Positions 11,004-23,000 of a stretch of DNA of 64,000 nucleotides are shown here, piece by piece (within the stretch, counting starts at the first letter, position 1; every line of letters begins with the position of its first letter). The translations under genes were made by a program, and so were the position numbers. The notes under the pieces are model-generated. The model saw only the letters and a program-made list of their open reading frames with translations. It had not been told where the DNA came from and did no database searches. Source of the stretch: Anniella stebbinsi (taxonomy: Eukaryota; Chordata; Lepidosauria; Squamata; Anniellidae); NCBI GenBank assembly GCA_029215795.1, contig JARDYH010000001.1:186317654-186381653 (forward strand), read 5' to 3'.

Positions 11004-14000
11004 CTGAAAAGAGAAGACATATTTTCTAATAACTCTGCAGTGCACGTTCTATAGCTGTAAATGTGCTATAGGCAATGACTTGTTTCCAATGACGGTGCAT
11101 GCAGAAGGCAGCTTAGAACATAAGAACGTAAGAGCCATGCTGGATCAGACCAAGGGTCCATTTAGTATGGCATTCTGTTCACATACTGGCCAACCAGCTG
11201 CCCCTAGGAAACCTGCAAGCAGGATATGGTGCAATAGCACTCTCCCGCCCACGTTCAGGGCTAGTAGCCATCAATAGTTTTATCCTCCGAGGAGATGATG
11301 ACATCATCAGCTTAAGATGGCGCCTTAGCCCACAGCTCCCTCTTGCCATGGAGAAATACAAAGCACTACTGAGCCTCACCTCAACATTTTGCAACGCTAA
11401 AGATATCCCTTGATGGGACATGCTACAAAGCAGTTGCAGGGCTAAGAAAGGAATCTTAGAGGCCTGGATTTCCCTAACAAAGCCTCCCTCTCAAGATCAG
11501 ACAGCAACAACCTCAGTGAGATTTAAAATGGCTGCTAAGAATGCTCAGTGAGATTTAAAATGGCGAGAAGAATGAATCAGAACAACAAACAAACACAGAA
11601 GCCAGGCTGGAACTTGTCGCATTAATTAGGAGGGAATTAGCTCAAGACTGGGCTAAAGCGTTACAATCCCTAAGGGCAGATTTAGCCACTTCGAACAAAA
11701 CAATAACATAGACATCACAAACTGCAATTGAAGCCCTGGAACAGAGCTCAAAAAACAAAGCCTCCATTAAAATGTTAAAACGAACCCAGGCTGACTTCAG
11801 GCTTCAACTTGAGTACATGCAGGATCGTGATCAATGTCTTAACATTCATTTAAGAGGACTTAAAGAAAGCTTTGGTGAGAATAATTTACTTAACGATTTT
11901 AACATTTGGATAAATTCTGTACTCCCTTAAATTAACCTCCAACCTGAAGTGATTGAAAGAATACATAGAGCGATCCGTCTAAAACCAAAGCAATCGGAAC
12001 CTCCTAGAGATATCATAATACGCTTTAATAACTATATTATAAAAAAATACCTCATGCTTAAACTTTGAGCTCTTGATAAAATTGAATATGATGGAACCCC
12101 TGTGGCCATCTACCAAGGCTTAAGCCCTGGCACCCTCCAGAGAAGAGGGGATTTTAGACCTTATACTAAAGCCTTACAAAATGCTAAATTAGCTTACAGA
12201 TGGGGCTTTTCATTCAATTTGCTCAGAACCCATAATGGCTTTACCAAATCTGTAACCACACATCTTAAGGCTAAGAAACTACTTGCTCAACTTGATTAGG
12301 GTGATCATATTTTGGAAACCAAAAAGGAGGACAACATGGTTGGCTCCCAAGGGGGCATGCCCACCAACATAGGCTGACCAGATAAAATCCAGGTCAGAGC
12401 TCCTGTAACTTTAAAAGTTGTAGAGAAAAGGGAATTTCAGCCAGTGTCATTTGTATGCAATTAGTTCCTGGTGAAATTCCCTCTTCATCACCACAGTTAA
12501 AGTTGCAGGGGCCCTGCCTTCTTTTGTATATGGTCACTCTAGTATAGTGCCTGCACCTTTAACTGTTGTGATGAAGAGGGAATTTCACTAGGAACTAATT
12601 GTATACAAATGACCCTGGCTGAAATTCCCTTTTCTCTACAACTGTTAAAGTTACAGGAGCCCTGACCTGGATTTTATCTGGTCAACCTACACCAACATGT
12701 CTGGCCCCAGGGGGCGTGTCCAGCACCAAGTTGGGGGGGGTGCCCACCTGAACATAGCCTTGGTCACATATCTGATTTTACAGCACACAATTAAGACAAA
12801 TCTGCTCTACGTAACATCTTAATGTTAAAATCCCTGAAATAAAGAACAACGTATCTGAAATTAACTTCACTTACTCCTACTTTTGTAGCTTTTGCTGTAC
12901 TCTGAAGTTGTGTCTTCAGTCTAACTCTGTCTCTAAGAGATATGCCAGCCAACCCAAGCCACAAATCTATCTATTTTTCTCCAACACACACTATAAACAT
13001 TCTGCATTGCATGCCAGCAGTGCAGACAGAGCCTAGCTCTCAAGTGAACAAAGTGAAAGGGAAGGGAAGGGTAGCAAAGCAAAGCAAAGCAAAGCAAAAC
13101 AATGACATGCCAGGCTCCAACATCCGCATCAACAGGACATCCACAATAATGAGAGCCTCTCTCTCGACTGACACCTCACTGTTGGTCATGAGAGTTTTTC
13201 TCTAAGGATGACCCTTCATCACCCATGATGTGGAAATCTGAGAAAAATGCGTCTGGCCTGTTCCATTTTGCCCTGTGGGCTCCTTTCCCACATTTTTATT
13301 TGCGGATGCCTCGCCTCTGCTGAGCTCCAGGTGCCCGACTGCCCACCAAATCTGCAACAGGAAAGGCGCCCTGCTTGCCCAGCACTTCTTAGCTAAAAAC
13401 GTGAGATTCCCGTGATGCCAAGGGCTGAAAATTCTCAAGGTATAATACCCTAAAGAGGAGATTTGACAACCTGAGTTTGAATTATTATTTTTAAAAACCG
13501 CTCCAGCGGTTTTTAAAAATAATAATTTTAAAGCCTCAAACTTTTAAAAATCCCTAAAAATCAGTGGATGAACAGACTTGCTTCAAACTTGGCAAGGCTA
13601 AAGCTCTATCCGAGAACTATCATGGTGCCAAATTTAATCTCTTTTCCTTTAAAAATGACCAGTTTAAAAGAAAATATTTTAAAACCTCAAACTTTATTAA
13701 AAAATCCTAAAAACCAACAGATGCACGGATCTACTTCAAAGTTGGCATGGCTAAAGCCCTTCCTTAAAGCTATCATGGTGCCAAGTTTCATCTCTTTATC
13801 TTTAAAAATGGCGGAGCTGTAAGCATTTATGTTAATTCTCATTAAAGTAGAGCTGCTCTTTGGCTGGGGAGGATGGGAAAAATCTGGATTTTTTGTCAAA
13901 TTTCATAATTCCCCCCCCTTCCCAGATTTATTAGGGTGACCATATTTTGGAAACCAAAAAGGAGGACAACATGTTGCACCCCACGGGGGGTACCCACCAA

Positions 14001-17000
14001 CATGTCTGCCCCCAAGGGGCATGTCCAGCACCAAGGGTTTTTTTGCCCACCTGAACACAGCCTTGGTCACATGTCTGATTTTACAGCACACAATTAAGAC
14101 AAATCTGTTCTACATAACATCTTAATGTTAACATCACTGAAATAACAAGTCAGACATCCAATGTATCTGAAATTAACTTCACTCACTCCTACTTTTGTAG
14201 CTTTTGCTGTACTTTGTTGCTATACTCTGTGTGATACATTCTCCCCTTCCCTCAAATATCTTTTCTGATTGTATACTCTCTCTGCTGCAAGCTGCTGCTT
14301 AACAGGGTTTGCTGCCGGCTGGCTGGCTTTTTTATTTTTAAAATTCATTTTTTTGGGGAAACTTTTCTATGATTGTCACAAGTTTCTTTACTCTTACATT
14401 AGGGTGGGTGATGTGGGCAGTGGACACTACTGTACCCATTCACACTTCTCACTTATATACATTAGCTTTTCAAGGCTTGTGTATTGGCACCACTTCACAC
14501 AAACAGACTTTGAACTCTGAGACCCTCTTTCTAATGCCCTGTGTTGCATGCCAGCACCGTAGGGCTAAGTTATAACAGGTGTCTCTGGGTAGTTTGTGCA
14601 GCCTCTGTTCTCTCTCTCTTTAAGTCATGGCAGCCAAACCAAAGCCTTCAGCCTCAAACAATCAATCTCCCTCCCTCTGCCAAAGTCTCCCGACAGTCCA
14701 GCCAGGCTGCACACTTGTACCCTGTGACTGGGGGGAAGGGTGCCAGCTTATTGCTTGGTCATGTCTGGTGACTCTTACTTTAAAAACCACCTCTGCCATC
14801 AGCTGCCTCTGCCTGCACCAACACTGGACTCTGAGATGATGATGATGATGATGATGATTATTATTATTATTATTATTATTATTATTTCTTACCCGCCTCT
14901 CCCTCCAGATCGAGGTGGGGAACAACATCAGTACGAACAATATAAAATACATGAACTGATTAAAAGCACATAAAATTATATGCTCTTAAAAGGCTCTGTG
15001 TGGCACGCCAGCCTCTCAGGGCTCAGCTACAGCCATCTCTGAGTTGTGCCTTCAGTCTAACTCTGTCTCTAAGAGATATGCCAGCCAGCCAAAGCTGCAA
15101 ATCTATCTATGCTTTGACTGACCTCTCCTTTCCCACATTTTGATCTGTGGATGCCTCGCCTCTGCTGAGCTCCAGGTGTCCAACTGCCCACCAAATCTGC
15201 AACAGGAAAGGTGCCCTGTTTGCCCAGCACTTCTTAGCTAAAAACTCAAGATCCCCTTGATGCCAAGGGCTGAAACTGCTCAAGGTGCAAGACCCCAAAG
15301 AGGAGGTTTGACAATCTGAGTTTGAAAGATGTTTTTTTTTAAAATCCAGTGCTTTTTTTTTTAAAAAAATTTAAACCTCAAAACTTAAATAATCCCTAAA
15401 AATCAACGGATGAATGTATCTGCTTCAGATTTGGCATGGCTAAATTGCTACCAAAGGGCTATCATGATGCCAAATTTAATCTCTTTATCTTTAAAAATGA
15501 CATTATATACATATATATATATATATATATATAACCTCAAACTTTAAAAAAACCCCTAAAAATCAACAGATGAATGGATCTGTTTCAAATTTGGCATGGC
15601 TAAAGCCCTTCCTAAGGACTATCATGGTGCCATGTTTCATCACGTTATCTTTAAAAATGACAGAGCAGTAAGCATTTTTGTTAATTCCCATTGACTATAA
15701 AATAGAGCTGTCCTTTGGGTGGAGGGAGAATGGGGAAAATCCAGATTTTTCTTTAAATTTCATAATTCCCCCATTCCCATGTTTGTAGCAAAAATCCTGA
15801 CATGTCCTGGTTTTTCCTGACATATGGTCACCCATTGTTCTAGTAATTCAGCAGCAATTCAAATAACAGTGCAACGTTCAGCCTCCTATGAAGACAGATC
15901 ATTTTGCTGCATGTCTGCATTAGAAGTGATTGAATGATCCAGTCAGAACTGCTGCAGAAACCCCAAAGAATGACCTCAAATCTCCACTGCCCCACCCATC
16001 CCCTGCTCAACAGAGGCACCTTCCTCTGTGGATGGTGCTTTGTGCTAATTGGAGCTTTTAATTAATTTCATATAGCAAATGGCTTTAGTAGTGGGCAGTG
16101 GGCAGTGTCCAAAGCAAATGGAATTAGTTAAACCTAACTAAACCTGTAACGGTGTGGTTACAGCGGGTGGGGGAAAGGAGCTGGCAGTTGAGAAAAGCTT
16201 TACAGAGTACTCACTTGGGCAAGTGTAGTCCGGGCATTTCTTTTCTATAAGATAAAGAAACACACAAAACCTCATTAAGGCGCTCCCTTTACAGACACTG
16301 CTCAGCACCAATACAAGTAAGATAGATTCCATATGGGCCCTTGGCCTTTAACAATCCTTGCCATAGCTGGGAAGGCATACTTCAAGATGGTCATTATAGC
16401 AACTACAAATTAGAGATAAGGGAGAAATTCATTTGATTCACATTTTAATGCAAACTTAACTAATTCACACTTCCTGAACCAACATAAGAATTGAAATACA
16501 GTTATACTTCCATATTCTCACTTTTCCTGATATTGTGATGCAATTCTCTAATTATAAAAGTATGTACAACATGCGTGTATTAGAGTGAGGTATGTATAAC
16601 AATAATATATAAAGAAAAAATATAAAAATGGATATTACTTGTAAAAAAGGATATATTAGGTAGAATATGAAAGCTCAGGGAAAGAAAAGGGAAAAATTCG
16701 GGGGGGGGGGAAGAGGGTTCCCATTTTTTCCCCCAAGGACCTTTTCTGGTTTCCCCCCTGAAAAATTGAGCAATTTGGGGTTATGAAATAATTTATTTTA
16801 GAATGACGAATAACTAACATGTTTAAGATAAGGTGCTCATATATTGCTCCCTGGACTTGATTCCCCACAAAATGATTTCTAAAAGCTATATAATAGGAAG
16901 ACCTTTATAGGAAGACTAGAGGTTAAATTTTCATAAAATCTGAAGCCATGGGGAAAATATTATTTTAAGCCTCTCTGTAAGATCCCCAACATTGTTATTT

Positions 17001-20000
17001 CTTCTGTTCCTTATTAAAATTATTGCTCTTGTGTAGATTTCACTGATAGACATTTTGGGATTCTCCAAGCCATGCAGTGTTTTCCAGTTTGTGACTATAT
17101 CATAATATGTGAAGAAAATGTGCATTCTTTACATGTGGGTTTGCTGTAGAGTCCTGTGTTTCTGGGTTTGTTCTGGTTAGATGCTGTAGTTCTAAAACCC
17201 ACATATGAAACCCACATGAGAGAAACACTGTATGATATCCAACTTTGCCACTACAAGCAATGGATTATTCCACTGATGTTTCTTTTCTTTAAAATTAAGA
17301 CTTGAGTCAATGGACTGCCACATGGCCAACAGGAGTCAAAAACAGAGGCTTTGACAGCTGTCAAACCGCACCCCCTCCCCCTCCCGCCTCTGTTAGCTGT
17401 CAAAGCTTCCATGTTTGAACTTTTGGAACTTCTAAAGTTAAAAAACATAGCCACAAAATGCCTGGACCTATCTTTCTGAAATTTCTAACAGGTAAGTACC
17501 TCACACTCATCTGCCATGTGGGCAAGTTTCATGCTTCTATCTTTTAAAATAAAAAAGTTAAATGGGTTTCTCTCCTCATTTCTCCCCAAATACCTAGCCA
17601 CTACACGCTTGAAGCTATGCTTCTGAAATTTATCACACATGTCAGCTGAAGTGGTGTCTCTAATGTGGACAAGTTTCATGTTTGGATCTTTAAAAATAAA
17701 AATGTTGAAGGCATAACTGTCTTTACCCCTCTGCTACCCATTTTTCAAAAATTAATTGCCACCAAAGGCAAGCACCTATGGTTCTGAAATTTCACACACA
17801 TGAGTCCCAACATACCATCTGCAATGTGGCAAAGTTTCATGTGTGGGTCTTTAAAAATGAAAAAGTTATAGGCATTCCTGGTTTGTTAATAAAAAAGTCA
17901 TACGCACAAAATGCCTGGAGCTTCTCACAAAGAAGTAACTCTAACCCATCTACAAAGTGGCCAAGTTTCATCCTTCTATCTTTAAAAATAAAAGAGGTAT
18001 AGGCATTTTTGTAACACAATACTAGGCTATGGGAAAAAAGCATTCAAAATGGTGTCCGATTCAAAATCGGACGTCTGATTTTAATAGCGGTATCGGGTCT
18101 GATACGATACGATGGACCTCCAATTTTTCCAATCCGATATTTTCCTAAATATGAAGTTCCGATTCCAATTCCGATCCGATATTTGGCATCCATGCACATC
18201 CCTAATGCTGATCACAGAGGTTATAGAGAGTATATTGGTAAGCTTCCCCCTTTGCTTAGGTTATAACAGGGTTATAAAATATATATATTATTGCTGTCAT
18301 TAATGCTTTTCTTTTATTTAACTACATCCCTGAAAATAAAAAAATGGGATTATTCTAAGTAAATTACTCTGCACTTTAAACTGTCTGAGTCACTAAAGAA
18401 CTAAAAGAGTGTATAATCAAATAAGCACTGTCATCTAAGCCCCTCCCAGGTCTCTATAGTAATTTCTTTTCTCACCTGCTCTTTTGTATTCATTGTTGTA
18501 AGTCAGAACATGTATCTTGGACACCAACTCATAATCAAGCTTCAACTGCCCCCAAACTAGTACCAACCAAAAATTGTCTCACCCACCTTTGCATATCTGA
18601 GAGGTAACATTCTGTAGAAAACTGTCATCGAGTAGCTCAGCAAAGTTTTCCCGTTGTATAGACAAGCCCCCACAGGAAATAGATATTAATTGCTCAGGGT
18701 TCGGAGGCGCACTGTAAATGTCACCGATACCCACTGGGACCACCTAGAGGATGACAGATATTTATAGTGCTTACACTCTTAAAAATTAATATTACACATA
18801 TTTTCTGATGCCCCTGGTAGAGTCCAAAGACTATAGAATGAAACTAATCCTTGACTTGAAGAATTTACAAAAGTGATATGACAAACGTTTTGGGCACGAC
18901 TGAATTACTCTAGTACCTATGCTATGGGCTTCAATAACACAAACTAGCATTAGATGCTCTGACTATAATGCCAAGAAGAGTTCCCTTTTAGAAAATCTAT
19001 TATCAATCCAGCAAAGAGTTCCACTAGATTGAATTCATGGAAAATAGACAGCAACAGAGTTGTTGTAGAAGATTATATCCCCAAACTTTCTGTTGGTTCA
19101 ACTTTCCTGGCTCAGCCTGCCTTGGTAAATATCAGAATGTATCTCATTAAGAAGCTTATTGAAGATTCTTCCTAGCTTGCCTTGTCAGAATTTTTATATA
19201 TTTCCTACTGACCTTCTAAAATGTTAAGAATGTGAATGTCAACACTCACAGAGTATCTGGCATTTACCCTATCATATACATTTGTTCTTGAATTGTGAAA
19301 GCTGCAGGAACTTTACAGTTAAAGCCAGACTATACTAGAATCATCTTCCACCACACCTAGATGGCTTGCACATATCTGTTTGCACAAGTGCTGGTCTCCT
19401 GTTTAGTCCAATCCTGCTGTCCTGATACTTACTCAGAAGGAAGACACATCGAGCCCAAGTGCTTGTTTCCGATCCCTCCTCCTGCACCCTTCCTAATATT
19501 GAATTCACCTGGGTATTGACTTCACAGAGAACATTGAGTGGTGTTCGGTCTCGAAGTATATCCGATCGCCCATCTGTGATGACTATGGCCACCCTTTTGT
19601 CCGAGGGAAACTGCCGCAGCAAGTTCTCTTTGGTGAACTGAAGAGCCTCCCCAGTGAAGGTGCCACCAGCGATCCAGTGTAGGTTCTTCACAGCCCTTCC
19701 AACCAAACATCAGTGAGTGTCAGTGCCTCTGCTGCTGGAAGCAAAACTCCTCTCCTGACAAAGAAATCTAAACATATCTCCCAGTTGCTCTCTTCTTGGC
19801 TTGCCTCACCTCAGATAAGCCTGGCCCGTTCTTTGAACATGTCTAAATATGTTTGTGTTAGCAATGTGTTAAAGTAGGGGTGGGCCTCGTGTGGCCTGTA
19901 GGCTGCATGTGTTCCCCAGCCCTTTTTTGTGCCACGGGCCACCCCCAAGTCACTGCCGCACAACTGCCGCCCAATATTGGCAGCTCAGTGGCAGCGGTGA

Positions 20001-23000
20001 CAAAAAAGGGCACATTTTCATGTTAACACAAGGTGTGCATGGCTTGTTTTAAAGTGCCCAATTGCTGCCAAGTGTTGGTGGCAATTCAGTAGCAGTGGTG
20101 ATTTCAGCAGCTGATGGGGAAGCCTGTGGTGGGTTCCGGTGAAAGGAAATTGGCCCTGGATCCTCTGAAGTTGCCCACCCCTGGGTTAAATGCTGGGGAG
20201 AAGCTGAGTGCTTGGAAAAGCTGAGAACTCTGACAAAAAGATATTGCTGGGAAGAACTGGGAATATAAGGACACCATCTAGTTAGGTTTAGCTGGATGCA
20301 TTTACTCTGGTTATTTTCTTACCTTTTTGCTCGTATGGTTTTGTTTGTGCAGCAGCGTAGTGGTAAATTTTGAAGTGAAGGCACTCATTATGACAGTCCC
20401 CACAGCCATGCCTCCAAGGACAGTCCAAAAGCTCAACAGCTGTGTTGATCTATATCAGCAAACCAGTCCTAACAACTTTCATCTCTGACAACACTAGGTG
20501 TCCAGATGGGTTCCCAATTGAGTGGTATAAAACATTTTCTACTTTTCTAGCTCCAAAACTTTATCAACTTTACAAATATATATTTGAAACGGATTCACCT
20601 TTTTCATCACTAAATGATGCTTATATTACAGTCATCCCTAAACCTGGTAAAGACCATGCTAATTTTGCTATTTATCAACCAATCTCATTAATAAATGTTG
20701 ATATTAAAATATAAATTTTAGCCAATAGACTGCAACAAGTCATTACAACATTGGCCGGACCAGTTCAAGTGGGATTTATTAAGAACAGGTGGGGGCTAAT
20801 AATTTGAGATTAGTTGGGGATATCTGATAGCTTTAAATAGAGAAAGAACTGACCAGGAGGCCATTGTCTCCTTGGATGCTGAGAAGGCCTTCGACAAAAT
20901 TCATTGGAAGTTTATGCTTGCTACACTGAGTAATTTTTGTTTACCAATGGAATTTTAGAGTTTTCCAATGGATTTTTTAAAGTGGGTTAGAATTTTATAT
21001 TGGACCCCAAGATCAAGAATTATAACCAATGGCTGGTTGTTGGCTTTTTTCGTACTTGGGCGAGGTACTAGACAAGGATGTCCACTTTCCCCATTGATAT
21101 TTGATCTATGTTCGGAACCCCTGGCTTGTGCCATGAGACAGAATAGTAGTATTTACCGGTTTGTGCATGCTGACTTAGAATTTAAAATTATTCTTTGCAC
21201 TGATTATTTTTTATTGTTTATTTCTAAACACAGGCATCTATTACTGCTTTGATGAAATTGATTAATAACTTTAGTGATCTGTCCGGTTATTCAGTTAATT
21301 GGTAAAAGTCTGAATTGATGCTGATTGGAGACAACATATTTCCTAATGTGTTGGCTAATGGTCAATGGTGCCCTGATTTTATTACCTATCTGGGAATACT
21401 TATTCCCAGAGATATATCTCAACTGATCAAAATAAATTTGAATAAGCTGATTAGTGAGATTGCACGAGATATAGACAGATGGGCACTGTTAAAGTTGAGT
21501 CTGTGGGGTAAAGTCAACACACTTAAGGTGCCACATTAGAGGCCTTCAAGAGGCAGCTGGACAACCATCTGTCAGGGATGCTTTAAGGTGGATTCCTGCA
21601 TTGAGCAGGGGGTTGGACTCAATGGCCTGATAGGCCCCTTCCAACTCTACTATTCTATGATTCTATGAATATTACACCTCAAATTGCCTATGTTATGTGT
21701 GGGATTCCTTTACTTATATCTGGCAAATTCTTCCAACAACGTAATGCTTTGTTTTGTAAATCCTTCTGGAGTTCTCTCCCACCTCAAATATCCTAGAAAC
21801 TGATGCAGCTTCCAATTAAAGAAGGTGGTTTTGGTTTTCCAGACCTTGTACCATCAGGCCTATCTATTGGCATGCACTAAGTTTTGGTCTTTTCAAGTTT
21901 GCTTAGATTTGCCACTCTGGTAAGTTCTGGAATCCTTATGGTTAGAACCTCTTCTCAAATGGATAGCACTTGGTTCTCGACATATTAGAATAAATACCCC
22001 CTCTCCTACAATCTTGGCTGCTAGAGAGGTGTGGCGTATAGTATCACATCAATTACAGTTCAATCCATTCTCTCACGCAAAATTGACTTCACGGGAAATC
22101 CAGATTTAAGAATTGGAAAGAAAGGGTTCTTGTGGAGGACATGGATGGATAAGATGATTTTTACTTTGGATCAATTAATAGGACCAGACAACGAGTTTTT
22201 GTCATTTTCTTATTTACATGTTAAATATAATTTACCTACTACGGCTGAATGGCAATACTTGCAATTGCACCATTTACTGGAATCTAGGTTTGGTCCGGCA
22301 GCTTTTACAGCTTCAGAGCCTCCATTATTGTTTAGAAACACATATACAGACATGTCGACCTACAATCCATATATATAAGTATTTAGCATTAGTAAATAAA
22401 TATGATACCTATGGTTTAAGACAGGATTGGAATAGAGAATTGGAGTGCCCTATTTTGCCTAAACAATGGATTGTTGCCCTACAGTCTGTATCTGAAGCTT
22501 CTATGGATCTTGTTTTGGGTTTATTGGACTCCACAATGACTTTTTAAGAAGGGTTTGTTTCATGTGCATAATTGCTGGAGATGTAATGCACCAAATGCTT
22601 CTTTAATCTATATGTCTTGGCAATGTCCAGTAGTTACCCCCTTTTGGTGGGAGTTTATAAGGATAAACTTTGTACTAAAACAATCTTTAATATGGAATGA
22701 TGTGCATGTCCTCCTAAACTACCTACTGGCTTCTTGGACATTAACACATGGTCAGCGCAAATGGATTTTCAGAGCCCTTATGGCAGCTAAAAGACTTATA
22801 CTATCATGTTGGGAAGCTAAATGCTCACCTCCCATAATGCAACGGCCTGAGGACTTAACATTATCAACATTTGAATGGGTGTTATATAAACACCCCTTGC
22901 AAGTGGATAAGTACATAAAAATTTGGTCTGCTTTTCGAGAAACCTATGCATAACCCTCTGTTCCCCCCCTTTTTTAAATGAATGGTATATCTGATGAAAA

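Larger units (their letters stand above)
12299..13930. repeat. Large interspersed repeat, copy A (interrupted by a MITE)
   Basis: Starts gggtgatcatattttgg and shares its order of blocks with copy B directly downstream: the ccaccaacatg block, the acagcacacaattaagacaa block, the ctctaagagatatgccagcc block, the cctcgcctctgctgagctcc block, and two tggcaaggctaaag modules. Its right end is shorter than that of copy B. Probably a non-autonomous DNA transposon. Confidence 0.75.
13931..15832. repeat. Large interspersed repeat, copy B
   Basis: Starts gggtgaccatattttgg and ends ccaaaat-like in inverted form as gacatatggtcaccc, so the termini are inverted (GGGTGACCATAT). It abuts copy A with the same orientation. 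It contains the uninterrupted MITE target, a GAT/TTA microsatellite, an antisense LINE tail (14885-14985) and a TA microsatellite. Confidence 0.75.

Noticed and set aside
14662..14973. Frames with poly-Asn, poly-His, poly-Met or poly-Ile runs
   Set aside because: They are translations of the GAT/TTA microsatellite.
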